In this document: in pieces, positions 8,501 through 18,095 of the stretch
How the letters are laid out: each line of letters starts with the position of its first letter
How positions within the stretch are numbered: the first letter of the stretch is position 1
Source: Endotrypanum monterogeii
Lineage: Eukaryota > Euglenozoa > Kinetoplastea > Trypanosomatida > Trypanosomatidae
Length of the DNA: 64,000 bases
Reading direction: 5' to 3'
Assembly: GCA_000333855.2 (NCBI GenBank)
Contig: CM007334.1
Coordinates: 340,469 to 404,468, forward strand
Translations under genes and position numbers: made by a program
Notes under the pieces: generated by a model
Databases searched by the model: none
What the model saw: the letters and a program-made list of their open reading frames with translations, nothing else
What the model was told of the DNA's origin: nothing

Positions 8501-10836
8501 AGTGACGTCCACAGCTGCCCTGAGACATCCACGATGCCATTGCGCGCTGAGAAGGGATTATCCGCGCGGCGGGCAGCCGTGACGCTGGCGCTGGTCAAGT
8601 CGATAAAATATGCCACACGACCCCGCATCGCCTTCTGGAGCGCCCTCTCGCGATCGAGCCTAGCCTGACTATTGTAGATGATGTGAATGTGCTCTTCGAG
8701 AAGACGGTTGGCCTGCGATGCAGTGCGCAGCTCCCGCTCTGAAATACTGCCTCTGCGAGCAGTACCCCGGCTAGGGCGACCCGCGGCATCGGCGGCTCTG
8801 TGGGCGGCGTTACCTCCCATGAAGCGCTGTGCTGGCGCGAAGACAGGTTCAAGAAAACTTGGCACAATCTCCCGCTGGACGGTACGACGCTGAAGCCGGT
8901 AAAAGGCCGAGCTCGGCTGTGGCATGTGCGGCTCGCCATTCTCCTCCATCATCAGCCCCATCCACGTGATGCGTGAAAAACTATCCAGTGCTTGGGTTAA
9001 GACGGCGGTCAGGTTCAGCCGGTGCGGCCGCTCAAGCCCTAACTGCGACTCCACGTCTTGGAGAAGTATCGCAAAGGCGCACTTGCCCTTACGATCAAAA
9101 GGAAAGCGAGCAAAACTCTCGGCAGCCGAGCCGGTGCCGATAATGTAAATCAGGTGACGCTCTGAGAGAGAAAGCGGCTCCACAAACTGACCGGTGAGCA
9201 AGTCCTGCATGGGGGGTATGACCGCCGTGCCCGATGCCCCGCGCGCAGGCGCTGAGACAAATATGAGGCCCCACCTGTTGCCGTCGTTACGAAAGAACCC
9301 CGCCCCTGTCGAGAAAGCTGAAGGCGACGTAGTGAGAGCACCCGTGCGACCCCGTGTGGTCTGATTCGCGCGGGTCGAGGAGTACAACACGATGGCGTCT
9401 GCAGCCGCTGCCAGTTGCGCTTGTAAAAGCTCTTTATTGAGCATCGCGCCGACATTCAGGTCCACAGTGTGGCTTTGGAAGCTGAAAGCAGCGAGCAGGA
9501 ACGACTGCGGGGAGCACGAAAGCGGAGATATGATAAAATTCTTCCACTCCTCTGCGCATGCGTTAAGCACCGTCATAGTGAGCAGCTGCGGGTTCAGCGC
9601 CTTTTCTTTCTTTTTTTGAGATATCACCTCACGCAGCTTCACGTAAGAGAAGAAAAGATGGTCGGGATCCTCGCTCAGTCGAGGGTGGTAGCTGCCCGCT
9701 GGAGGGGGCGTTCGAGCCGGCCATGACGAGTTGATGGCGCTCTGCAGCAATGTCGCGCTTGGTGATTGTAGCGTCGGCACGAAGACCGCCACGAAGGACG
9801 CTCTAAAGAGGCTCACCCACTCGACGTAGCGCGACTTGACCTCGTCCAGCTTGCACACAAGCTGCGAGCCGCTTGCAATGTCCTCGAAAGTGATTTCAAA
9901 ATTCATGGTCGCGCGCGTATCTGGCAGGTACGCTGCTATCGCGCGAAACGCCTTGCCGTGCTGCCGTGTCAGCGTGGCGAGGCGGAGATTCAGTGGGCTC
10001 TCAAAGTCGAGGAGGACGCCGACACTTCGTGGTGTCGGGGTCTGCAGGGGTGCAGTGTCCATCTCATCAGTGTCGGTCAGAAGCGGTGCGTCTTCACTAT
10101 CCGCCGCGGTGCAGTTCGCCTCCTCACAGACCTCAGCTGCTCGCCCCACCTGCTCTGCTTCATCCAGATGAGCGTCTACCGCTGCATTGTCGACGATATT
10201 GCCGTCATCGACCTCCCCCAGTTCGTGATGACTGCTTTCAGTGTAGCCACCTGCGTCTGAGTCTGATAAGCGAGAGTATTCTTTGTACCGGTTGCCTGGG
10301 CGCTGCGGGAACGCCTCTTCTCTGCAGACGTAGCCCTCGCTGGCCTTGTCCGCATCGCTGCCGTTGCACTGCCCATCGCTTTCCATTGGCGCTACAGGCC
10401 CCCCAGCCACTGGTGCAGAAGATGCCCAGGAGGAGCGAGAGACCCGCATGCGTCTCTTAAGAGAACGACTAACGGACACATCCGACGTGACAGGGGCGGG
10501 AGCGGCCTCCACGGAGGCCACCGCTTTCTGCCGAGCATACTGCGCCTTGGTAATGCACCGGCGCCGTGTTACCGTTGACCGAGTGTTGGAACTGCTTCCC
10601 GGTGGTGCAGCCGGCGCTGAGGTGACGGTGGTGGTATGAAAAAGCTGCGCCGAGTTGCACAGTGCCCACCGCGAGAGGCTACCGCGGAGCGCAGCGATCG
10701 CGGCCCCGGCACGCCGAGGCACGCTGTGCGACGCGATGTAGACGTCATAGGTGGCAGTGGGGTAGCTAAAGGAAACTCTTGCTGATCCAGCAGTAGCCCG
10801 TGTCGCTGGGCAACGGGCACTCACTATGTGATACAT
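5590..10836 (-). CDS. POLIC: Kinetoplast DNA polymerase I-like protein, POLIC type
   Basis: Family A DNA polymerase of 1748 residues. The first ~70 residues are basic, hydroxylated and nearly free of acids, as in a mitochondrial presequence. The polymerase domain fills the C-terminal quarter: TGRLSSQSPNLQNIP, motif A DYSQLE with Asp1479, motif B Arg1539-x3-Lys1543-x3-Phe1547-x3-Tyr1551-Gly, and motif C VHD with Asp1691. The 212-residue spacing of the two catalytic aspartates, the total size and the position next to glutathione synthetase point to POLIC rather than POLIB or POLID. T. brucei POLIC is essential for replicating kinetoplast minicircles. Most of the long N-terminal part has no recognised domain, but residues ~740-880 resemble a degenerate 3'-5' exonuclease fold. 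A splice acceptor AG at 10959-10960, after a pyrimidine tract, gives a 5' UTR of about 123 nt. Confidence 0.9.
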   Translation of the reverse strand: MYHIVSARCPATRATAGSARVSFSYPTATYDVYIASHSVPRRAGAAIAALRGSLSRWALCNSAQLFHTTTVTSAPAAPPGSSSNTRSTVTRRRCITKAQYARQKAVASVEAAPAPVTSDVSVSRSLKRRMRVSRSSWASSAPVAGGPVAPMESDGQCNGSDADKASEGYVCREEAFPQRPGNRYKEYSRLSDSDAGGYTESSHHELGEVDDGNIVDNAAVDAHLDEAEQVGRAAEVCEEANCTAADSEDAPLLTDTDEMDTAPLQTPTPRSVGVLLDFESPLNLRLATLTRQHGKAFRAIAAYLPDTRATMNFEITFEDIASGSQLVCKLDEVKSRYVEWVSLFRASFVAVFVPTLQSPSATLLQSAINSSWPARTPPPAGSYHPRLSEDPDHLFFSYVKLREVISQKKKEKALNPQLLTMTVLNACAEEWKNFIISPLSCSPQSFLLAAFSFQSHTVDLNVGAMLNKELLQAQLAAAADAIVLYSSTRANQTTRGRTGALTTSPSAFSTGAGFFRNDGNRWGLIFVSAPARGASGTAVIPPMQDLLTGQFVEPLSLSERHLIYIIGTGSAAESFARFPFDRKGKCAFAILLQDVESQLGLERPHRLNLTAVLTQALDSFSRITWMGLMMEENGEPHMPQPSSAFYRLQRRTVQREIVPSFLEPVFAPAQRFMGGNAAHRAADAAGRPSRGTARRGSISERELRTASQANRLLEEHIHIIYNSQARLDRERALQKAMRGRVAYFIDLTSASVTAARRADNPFSARNGIVDVSGQLWTSLTLMNPPPLQCWRADRDGMTGEVREFVDPEVVLPDTLPMGSPDAPDPRSRAENAVLIGWDIKRILLFLRSSVRLRTFLYNGGKIWCAQYAQYLLKGFNHLHLATMERTLLQYHDGPLKGSMQTLAKLKLIYETQLEVAVSTRQMSSLQHRMDGLLASMEMELQGLQLAPQSQVTNFANTLRLDHERLEKLLQSKIMDFTQSMDDVVRRRINFRSPQDISTIIYGGSLCRHLGSRFIPPSPARFPVTSLFPHAVCCATGTTVPEVYTRVDTLREGSSDSAVGSAITPSDARRSLQVIQKLCRRCTMDALLRQTAVVVIICKVRLGGWLEQISLYCPSVTDHEMSELSLRVAVDDVIPVAERPDVVTVTQLKERIAAFEPLQQLLAAASPAQTGPAKVLSTRKSGGKKTRQGGAAVGDSDCSGDLRTLLLLTNCAHDKLEPLVDTGVLEAIKKVVFRSCSDRVGADLEPVSLERVCFADVNKAFPPSPQGAESFESDFSELGTTSVGTFSARCTWEAHAKDLVSLGGFEGALRGIVSQCASVMGTPRDAFRSSHPTPSSSPQGLHGQEQASTAGMLWMVTPEKLHPLLRRFLRGKSASSGADAMERVTMLLSPYKAIDLSFFSALQQLRFTEKKMQLFEEGCLFRAVLPECNDRVHGELCHCVTATGRLSSQSPNLQNIPKEEDLRRLIVSRFGADGIMIEADYSQLEVVVLAALCRDPRMMQELRANVDFHCLRVSLMTKEPYEDIVRKAKVEKDPQYIQLRQQAKVFSFQRQYGAGVATISTTTGLTEQEVDRLIMAEEHHYKELNRYYSLVTRCVETGADRLLQLRTLDSSFLNTNMRRVVMLTEPMYYFAVPTGSKFDFTRDRKSVPRLKNYPVQGLAGEIVQIMCGVIVREFYRKRNYGEKAFLVNTVHDCVWVDAHKSVADEVRADLARIMGHTQETIAALWPDMKLDVPFKAEIHSGLSLGELSA

Positions 10837-10958
10837 GACGATAGTTTTTTTTTTTTCCTCCCACGTGCGATATCACAAGTGACGCGGTCGCCTATGGATA
10901 TGTCTGTACTGATCGGCAATGCAGAAGCGAAAACACCACGCGAGCGCCGACTCAAGTC

Positions 10959-11010
10959 CTGAGGCAACGTAACCAAGGCGCAAGGAGCAGGGAGGGAGGG
11001 AAGAAGGCGT
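10959..11010 (-). promoter_or_regulatory. Trans-splice acceptor region of POLIC
   Basis: A C/T-rich stretch on the minus strand (plus-strand GGGAGGGAGGGAAGAAGG around 10990-11007) is followed by the first AG at 10959-10960. Confidence 0.6.
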
Positions 11011-11627
11011 TGCAGACACACAAAGTGCGGTGGTGAAGAAAATATCTGAGTGAAGATCTATGTGATATGTATTCAGATCAGTGTCTGCGTTTATGTATGT
11101 ATGTATGCTTCCGCGTCTCGGCAGGAAAACCGCGACACTGATGAGCCACAAGCGAAAAAAAAAGGGATGAAGGCGCAGCAGGTGGACCACACCCACAAAA
11201 AAAAAAGTACACACGAATTCACCCCGCCCAACCCAGACACAAACATGTGCGTTTGTGTTAGTCTGTGTAGATTAATGTGCGTAAAGAGAGAAGAGGGGAG
11301 AAGAGAGGGGCAAAGGAACAAAAGGAAGTACAGTTCTGTGAAATGTCGTTTGTTATAGGTCTGTCTCTCTCTCTGACTCTGCGCCCAGGTCAACACGAAT
11401 ATGCAAGGACAGTGAGTTATTCACACCCTCCTTTCTGCACATGAGAGTGTATGTATGTACGCGCGTGAGGGTGTGTGTGTGTGTGTGTGTACGCTCGCGC
11501 TTGTGTGCGCATGCATGGAAGCAGTATCCGCGTCTCTTGGCGGATGTACTTTTTTGGAGGAGGTAAGGGACGGAGGAGACAGGAGGGAGGAATTCACGTA
11601 GAGCAAGATGAGGCTGCAGAGAAGCGG

Positions 11628-11630
<3 letters not shown>

Positions 11631-11660
<30 letters not shown>
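11631..11660. repeat. (TA)n microsatellite
   Basis: 30-base AT run. Confidence 0.95.
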
Positions 11661-11663
<3 letters not shown>

Positions 11664-11881
11664 TACCCTGCACCAAGCGAATCGAGTGCTTCCCGGACTT
11701 TCAGTGCGCCGATGTACACACCCAACGCATCCATGAAGTCAGTCTCGGAACATTTCTGAGCGCACAGAATCGGAGCTGTCTCTCCCCCCCTGTTGCCAAG
11801 GCAGTCATTGCTCTGATCGATTTCAACATTTTGCAGCCGCTGACCTCACCCCCCCCTCCCTCCCCCTTTCTATCGAGACCT

Positions 11882-11884
<3 letters not shown>

Positions 11885-11934
<50 letters not shown>
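11885..11934. repeat. (CA)n microsatellite
   Basis: 25 uninterrupted CA units, the longest CA run in the window. Confidence 0.95.
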
Positions 11935-11938
<4 letters not shown>

Positions 11939-13443
11939 GAGGGGGAGAGACACAGTAGAGTGGCGATGAGCATTGGTCAACACACAGAGGTCTACGCATG
12001 GTGCTCATATGGTGTGTGGGGTGTGGTGTTTGCCGCTTCGTAACGACGAACAGGCGTATATTGTTGTTGGGGTATGTTAGTATGTGAGAGTCGCCAAGAC
12101 TTTCATGACTGTCCAGTCGAATTATTCTGAAGCATCCCCACCTTCCCCTTCCGCCCACAAATCAAAAGAAAAACTCCATAGCAAGACGTCACAGTATAGG
12201 ATGAGACAAAAGAAAAATACACACGCACACGCACACACAGACGCCTTGTCTACATTCACGTAAAGAGCCGACACCAGGTAAAGAGGAAATTCATGGGAAG
12301 GGAAAAAAAAAAATCAATCAATCGTGTATTCTTGAGCGCCAGACAGTAATCAAGGAATGAAATGTACGGCCAGAGAGGGCGAGAAGAGGGGATCGAAGCG
12401 GCATGCACAATACCACGCAACCGCCCGAATACAGCACCCACGCCCTCTTGCATCCTCAGGGGTTAGCGAACAGCACCACCACCACCATCTTTTTTTTTTT
12501 GCTCGATGCGGCAATCACCCCAGTTGTTCTCTCCGACAAACTGTTCTGTCGTGCTTGTGGCGCACGTTACCGATCCCAGCCGCACGCTCTGGAAAGCAGT
12601 AAGGTATTTCAGAAACAGTTGTGCGATAGACACACACCAGCACACACCGCGAGTAGGTGAACGTGAAACGTGGAAAATGGGGGTAAGCACACACCGGCTT
12701 TATCGTCCTATCAACCACCACAGATACAGCTATGACAGCAACCACAAAAAAAAACAACAAAGAGAGGTCATCACGCATGCACTAGCACGACTCCCCCCAC
12801 ACCAGGAGACCCACACACACACATACACAAGGGGGAAACAAGAGAAAAAAAGAGAAGGTATACACCACAGGAATCAACAACAACAACAACAAAAAAAAAA
12901 TACGCGTCATACAAACGAGAGAGGAAAGGGGGGGGGGGAGGGGGATCCACCAGTGGAAACATCACTCACACACACGCACACGGACAGACAACAACAACAA
13001 CAAATAATAATAATAAACACGTCTATTAGTACCTCCCCGGCTTTCTGCTTTATTTCCCCCCTCCTTTATAGGAGTCCAAACAATGTCTGTCAACGCGTAC
13101 GCCAATGTGCACACACGAACACCGAGGGACAGAGACAGAGCACGTATGTGAGGGTGTGAGAGATACGCAAAAGACGAGTCGCTGATGTACGATAAATGAA
13201 AGCGTTTATGTTTTGACGTGTAGAAACAAAAAAATATATAAATACATTTATATATTTTTTTATTATTTTGAGCATATTCTGCTCTGCTCGCCTCAACGGT
13301 CATGTCTTTCCCCACACGCACGTAACAGCAGCACGAGGCCATCTTGGGCAGTTTTTTGCTTGTCGTTTTTCTCGATTGTATTCCGCCCTGGCAAACAAAT
13401 TCTCTGCCCCCAGACACATTAAAGCCGCCGTGAATGCACGTCC

Positions 13444-15999
13444 TCACTGAATGAGTTTCTCAAGGTCCTTCAGCACACGGCGACCCTCGCTGCTGTCGAT
13501 CTTACCGCGAGCACGCGCGATCAGATGGCGCACGTCACTACGAAGTTGCTGCACCCTGGCTGTCTTCTTGGCGATCAATTCATCGTGCTCCGACAGGACT
13601 TCGAAGAGGAATGAACCAACCTTCTCAAGCTCGCCTGCCGTTTCTGTTGCCTCCTTGTCGCACATTTGTGCAATCAACTTCCCCCAAGTTACCTCTGTCG
13701 TCTCCCTATCTGACACAACGCTCGCCACGTCATCCTCCGAGAGGTGCGTCAAGAGCTGGACACAGCAGCGAGCGTTCTGCGACATCACCACGTATGAAAC
13801 ACCTTGCACGATAGATCCTTCCCTGATATACTTTGCCGCTGTTTCAATAATCGTCTGAGGGGAGGGCGCCATCCCTGAACCGGCACCAGCCAAACCCCCA
13901 TTATCTGTGGTCGCCCCACCGCTACGGATGATGGCACGGAGCTCTGCGAGCTCCGTCCGCATCGCATCTACCTCCTCGAGAACGCCTGAGTTTATTATCT
14001 GCGTCAGCGATGACTGCAACTGGCGGTTCTGCTCCTCTAGAGCACTCACGTTCGTATTCATACGCGCCAAGGACTCACTCAGCTCTCGCTCTATGTACGC
14101 GTCAATCCATTTCGCTGCGTTCTCACCGAGCATCCGTGGAGTCTCCTGGAGCGCCTCCTCCAGGCGGCGACGCAGCACCTCCTTTTGATTACTACGCATG
14201 TTCGTGTTGAAGGCCGCGCTTACGGCGGCGTCCAGCTCGGTACGAAGGGTATCACGCACACCCCGGGTCACGCCGGTGGCAATCTCACTCGCAACGGGGG
14301 CCAACAGCTTCGCCAACGCGAAGCTGTTAAAGGCCTCTGTGTGACGACTGCTCGTTGGCACGGACGTCTGCTGCAGCTCTGTCATCTGAGCTTCCAGGGC
14401 CAGCGTGATGAGCTGCTGGTGGTCACGCACGAGCTGGTCGGGGGTAAGTCGAAGGATTTGAATAATGTTTTTCACAACATTAAGCATGCCCTCGGTGGTG
14501 CGACGCAGAGTTTCGTCGCCCTGATAAACGGCACTCGCCACCAGTCCATCAACAGACTTGGGCAGTGTTACGTTCTGCAGCGCAGTGCGGGCGCTGTTGT
14601 ACGTGTTCATGTTGGATGCTGAGTTCGCTGTGACGGATGCTGTCGTCGCTTTTGCCGACAGGTTCACAACGCCAGCAGGGGTCGAGGACGGCGCCGAGGC
14701 TGAGGTCGAGGCAGTAACCCCGCCAGTGTTCGCAGTCGGACGAAAGGGGATTCCGGAGCTGATGACGGGGTCCACAAACGGCGTAGCGTTGCTGCTCAAC
14801 ACGGCTGCAGGGGCAGCTGGGGTCACCTCCTCCGCTATCGCGGTGGTGGTGGTGGTGGTGGACATCACACTGGACGCAGCTGTATTGGTAGCAAGCTGGT
14901 AGAGATCCAGCTCCTTGACCGCATCAACCAGCACTGTGGCGAAGCGCGTCGACTCGTGGTAGCACACGCTTGTCGGCCGCACCACACTGCCCATGTCGTA
15001 GACGCTGGTATCGATGTCGTTGTCACCGCGCACTTGAACACGCGCCATCTTGCCAGAGTCATTGAAGATAGCTATTGAGTTGCGAGACGTGAGCATCGTC
15101 ACAATGCCACCGAATGTGAAGGTGCGCAGAAGCGCTGGCTCCGCGACACCAGTGAGCTTCCACATGCACACTTTCGTCCGTGAGCTGATCGCCAGCATGG
15201 CGCTCCTCGAGTCCGCAGCAGACGTTGCAACGCCATCGCCCGCTACCGTTGCGGTGCTGCCGACGAAGCTAAGCTGAAGGATTTCATCTCCTTCACAACC
15301 GCTCCACGCAGGTGTCGTCGTGTTGCGCAGAGTGCATGCCATCACTTTCGTGGCCTCTGACGTGAAGGCTAGCCAGCCCCCGCTGAAGGTGGTGCACATA
15401 CTCCTCATGGACGTCTCATGCGGCAGCTGGCGAAGCTCGCGGCTGGTGGTGCTCAGCTTCGCCTCCAGCATGTTCGAGGAGTACTCTGAGATGAGCTTGG
15501 AGCTCTCCAGTACAGCGGCTGTCTTGCCATACAGCACGAGGAGATCAGGCATGTTGCTCGTAGGGCTGATGTAAAAGTGGAACGTGTTGATGGTGACCTT
15601 GTCGGCCAACTTAAAATAGGGCCGCACAGTCAACCCACCCCCTTGAGTGGCTGCGGCCTTGTCGCCATCGACCCCGTCACCAGAGCCCCCTCGCTCGAAG
15701 ACTGCTACCCAAACGTAAAAATCACTAGCAGACGCAGAAGCAGCTACGTTGCTGTGGAAGTTCACGAAGCGCAGATCATGCACCGCGCTCTCGTGCATCC
15801 GAAAGGCGCCGCGCTCGTTGTTGGCGCGGCAGATGAGACGAATCGCCCGGCGGTTCTTCAGAGTGTAGGCGATAAATGCCTCGGATTCACCCAGCACACG
15901 TGGAGTGTCTGCCTCCTCCTTAAAGATGGCCACCATCGTCTTGAGCACGCTTTTGCCGGTTGCGACCGGGGCCGTGCTCAGGTTCACCACAGACGCCAT
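13444..15999 (-). CDS. EDC4/Ge-1-like mRNA decapping scaffold protein (putative)
   Basis: 851 residues with the architecture of EDC4 (Ge-1, Hedls). The N-terminal ~370 residues are WD40-like: HESAVHDLRFVNFHSN, then repeated beta-strand patterns such as SRTKVCMWKL and SIAIFNDSGKMARVQV. A Ser/Thr/Ala-rich low-complexity linker follows (~375-480). A helical and coiled-coil part (~560-700) includes a SALEEQNRQLQSSL heptad stretch. The all-helical C-terminal module (~710-851) has a pattern like the Ge-1 C-terminal domain (AAKYIREGSIVQGVSYVVMS, LTHLSEDDVASVVSD). EDC4 proteins scaffold decapping factors in P-bodies; trypanosomatids use an ApaH-like phosphatase for decapping, so its partner would differ here. 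The assignment rests on layout and pattern, not on a search. A different WD40/coiled-coil protein is the main alternative. Confidence 0.6.
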   Translation of the reverse strand: MASVVNLSTAPVATGKSVLKTMVAIFKEEADTPRVLGESEAFIAYTLKNRRAIRLICRANNERGAFRMHESAVHDLRFVNFHSNVAASASASDFYVWVAVFERGGSGDGVDGDKAAATQGGGLTVRPYFKLADKVTINTFHFYISPTSNMPDLLVLYGKTAAVLESSKLISEYSSNMLEAKLSTTSRELRQLPHETSMRSMCTTFSGGWLAFTSEATKVMACTLRNTTTPAWSGCEGDEILQLSFVGSTATVAGDGVATSAADSRSAMLAISSRTKVCMWKLTGVAEPALLRTFTFGGIVTMLTSRNSIAIFNDSGKMARVQVRGDNDIDTSVYDMGSVVRPTSVCYHESTRFATVLVDAVKELDLYQLATNTAASSVMSTTTTTTAIAEEVTPAAPAAVLSSNATPFVDPVISSGIPFRPTANTGGVTASTSASAPSSTPAGVVNLSAKATTASVTANSASNMNTYNSARTALQNVTLPKSVDGLVASAVYQGDETLRRTTEGMLNVVKNIIQILRLTPDQLVRDHQQLITLALEAQMTELQQTSVPTSSRHTEAFNSFALAKLLAPVASEIATGVTRGVRDTLRTELDAAVSAAFNTNMRSNQKEVLRRRLEEALQETPRMLGENAAKWIDAYIERELSESLARMNTNVSALEEQNRQLQSSLTQIINSGVLEEVDAMRTELAELRAIIRSGGATTDNGGLAGAGSGMAPSPQTIIETAAKYIREGSIVQGVSYVVMSQNARCCVQLLTHLSEDDVASVVSDRETTEVTWGKLIAQMCDKEATETAGELEKVGSFLFEVLSEHDELIAKKTARVQQLRSDVRHLIARARGKIDSSEGRRVLKDLEKLIQ

Positions 16000-16017
16000 T
16001 GTTTGATGGTGGCGGTG

Positions 16018-16065
16018 AGGGGGGGGGAGGGGAGGGGAGGGGAGGGAAGGGAGGGAAGGAGGGAG
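16018..16065. repeat. G-rich (GGGGA)n block, quadruplex-prone
   Basis: At least eight G runs of three or more in 48 bases on the plus strand. The mRNA strand therefore carries a C-rich tract about 20 nt before the EDC4-like start codon. Confidence 0.8.
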
Positions 16066-16208
16066 AGAGGAACAGGTGCGCTTCTGTCACTGTGCGGTGA
16101 TCCGTAAGGACAGATCGAGGAAACCAGTACAACTCTGAACACCGAGGGCCTCTCGCTGATGAACGACGGGGCCACGAGTGCACGGAGCGAAATAATAATA
16201 ATAAACAG

Positions 16209-16211
<3 letters not shown>

Positions 16212-16239
<28 letters not shown>
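16212..16239. repeat. (TA)n microsatellite
   Basis: 28-base AT run followed by TGTGTGTG, within 20 bases of a predicted splice acceptor. Confidence 0.95.
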
Positions 16240-16248
<9 letters not shown>

Positions 16249-17301
16249 GATTGTGCTTATATATAGACGGTGGTGATGGGGGGAGGGGGAAAAAAAGCGA
16301 CAGGGGAGAATTTGCGTCAGACGACGACCCGATCAATGTGAGGAAGAGGGCGAGCTGCCGGGGAAGGGAAAGAGGGGCGGGGCGGTGGAGGACAAAGGCA
16401 GTCGAGAAATAAAAAGTCACGAGGGGGAAAATAAAAATATATTAAGACGAGAGAAATGGGGCTATAAGTGCACTACGTCGTCGAGGCGCAACGGAGGTGC
16501 GGCAGGCATGAATGTGGCACGCCAGCAAATGACAAGAGCACAGACACAGTTGCAGCAAGTCGTAACCAACACGTCAAGGTAGGCATATATATATATATAT
16601 ATATATATATACAAACCGGAAGTATACATCATGAGACGCAGGTGTGGTGTGTACCGAGTGAGGGAGAGAGGGGGGAAGGGTAGGGAAAGTAGGAGCCTGC
16701 ATCATGCAAAAATGGGTGTGGCTTCATGGTGGCCAGAGCCGGTACCACCGCTGGCGCCACAAAACAACATGAAGGAAGATGAAGAGAGTGCGGTAGGGAG
16801 AAAAGAAGTGGTCACCCATGGGCAAGATGCCACAGAAAAATCAAACGGGTGTCTTGCTGTGAGACTACCCCCTTTTCCCCCTTCTCCACATCGCGAGGCA
16901 GATGGGGGATCCGTTTGACACTCGTTTGCGAGGTTGACCTAAAGCACTTCAGGGCACCCACGCGGTGGAGGCGGCGAGAGTGGAGAAAGCATACCGTCAA
17001 AACCCCCCCCGCAGACAGCCTTGATCATGACAACGTCGTGATACTGCTTCCCAACGGAGTCACATTGATACGGCCCACCGCGCGGTCAGGCAATCCGCTA
17101 GATCCCCATCGACGGTGTGCAGGGGGGGGGGGAAACAGCAGGAGTAGCGCACAGGAACATCAAAACTTCGAGAACATATCGAGGCACACTCGTCCTCTAG
17201 CTCACCCTGTATTGGCCCATCACTACTGCGTTGTTTAAGAAATATCCCCACATTCCACTTTTTTTCCTTGCGCATTTTTTTTCCCCCTAGAAAGAACACA
17301 C

Positions 17302-17303
<2 letters not shown>

Positions 17304-17335
<32 letters not shown>
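17304..17335. repeat. (TA)n microsatellite
   Basis: 32-base AT run in the L16m 3' flank. Confidence 0.95.
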
Positions 17336-17337
<2 letters not shown>

Positions 17338-17588
17338 TTTGTCGATACCCGTTGCAGAAGTCCTCTCTCAGAGTGCTACACACACATACATGTACACACG
17401 AAGACTAAATCAGGGATAAGACAGAGACGAAATGTGAGAGAAAAAAAACAAATTTGCGGGTGAAAAGGGAGGCCTTTGCAGTGGGCGTTGTATACTCACC
17501 AGGGGATGAGAGAAACGCCCCTCCCCTCCCCCTCCTCCTGTTTCTCCCGCTTCGCTGCACTTACGATCGTTTCTTCCCCATTTACATT

Positions 17589-18095
17589 TCACTTGAAGAC
17601 GTGATACTCATCCACACGACCGCGTGGCACCACCGCTGTCTGGAGCGGAATAAAGGGCCGCCCTGCCAAGAAGATCCCCTCAGCCTCGGCCTGGTTGAGA
17701 CGACGCGAAGACAGCGCGTTTATTTCGAACAGCGGCACACCGGTGGTGAATTTGTAGGCAAAGTGATGAATATTGCTCTTGCCCGCCCCCATACGTGATT
17801 CGGGACTCTTCTGCATCACGGGGAACTCCTCATAATCTGTGTGCATAGTGAGGGCAAAGGACCCACGTGGCATGCGGCGCAAGATGGCGAGACGCGCGTT
17901 TTCTAACTGCGACTGCGTGACCATTCCAAAGTCAGTTGTGATGAGGGCGAAGAGGCCGTTGATGAGGGCGACTTCGTTGTTGATGAAGCGAGGGTCGCCG
18001 TACTTACGATACTGCCGAATAGGCCGCCCAGTCTTTGGGTGCACGTAGTGATACGCACGCAGCAGCGAGCTAGGCCGCAGCAGAGACGACTCCAT
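17589..18095 (-). CDS. Mitochondrial ribosomal protein L16 (uL16m)
   Basis: 168-residue large-subunit protein of the mitochondrial ribosome, lying near the peptidyl transferase centre and A site. The uL16 signature is clear: GMVTQSQLENARLAILRR (~57-74), then SPESRMGAGKSNIHHFAYK (97-115) and GVPLFEI (119-125), matching the conserved RMGxGKGxxxxWxAxVxxGxxxFEI pattern of bacterial L16. The basic N-terminus (MESSLLRPSSLLRAYHYV) fits mitochondrial import. The frame stays open 51 codons upstream, but that stretch encodes Cys-Val and Ile-Tyr runs from CA and TA repeats. The predicted splice acceptor (18166-18167) lies inside it, so the start at 18095 is chosen. It sits just downstream of RET1, as in T. 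brucei to my recollection. Confidence 0.92.
   Translation of the reverse strand: MESSLLRPSSLLRAYHYVHPKTGRPIRQYRKYGDPRFINNEVALINGLFALITTDFGMVTQSQLENARLAILRRMPRGSFALTMHTDYEEFPVMQKSPESRMGAGKSNIHHFAYKFTTGVPLFEINALSSRRLNQAEAEGIFLAGRPFIPLQTAVVPRGRVDEYHVFK

Larger units (their letters stand above)
10837..13443. other. Intergenic region, POLIC to EDC4-like gene
   Basis: 2.6 kb without a supported gene. It holds the POLIC 5' signals, a (TA)n tract (11631-11660), a 50-base (CA)n tract (11885-11934), GT-rich and poly-A runs, and on the right the 3' untranslated region of the EDC4-like gene. Frames here are short and low in complexity. Confidence 0.65.
16000..17588. other. Intergenic region, EDC4-like gene to L16m
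   Basis: No gene seen. A G-rich block lies at 16018-16065, and a likely splice acceptor for the EDC4-like gene at 16256-16257 follows a minus-strand pyrimidine tract. Three (TA)n runs are present (16212-16239, 16585-16611, 17304-17335). The right part should be the L16m 3' UTR. Confidence 0.65.

Noticed and set aside
9990..10010. LLDFES at POLIC Asp277 as a possible exonuclease I motif
   Set aside because: It lies far upstream without following ExoII/III elements; the 740-880 segment fits the order better.
12506..13159. 217-codon plus-strand frame between POLIC and the EDC4-like gene
   Set aside because: Thr/His/Gln repeats from CA and CAA microsatellites on the non-coding strand.
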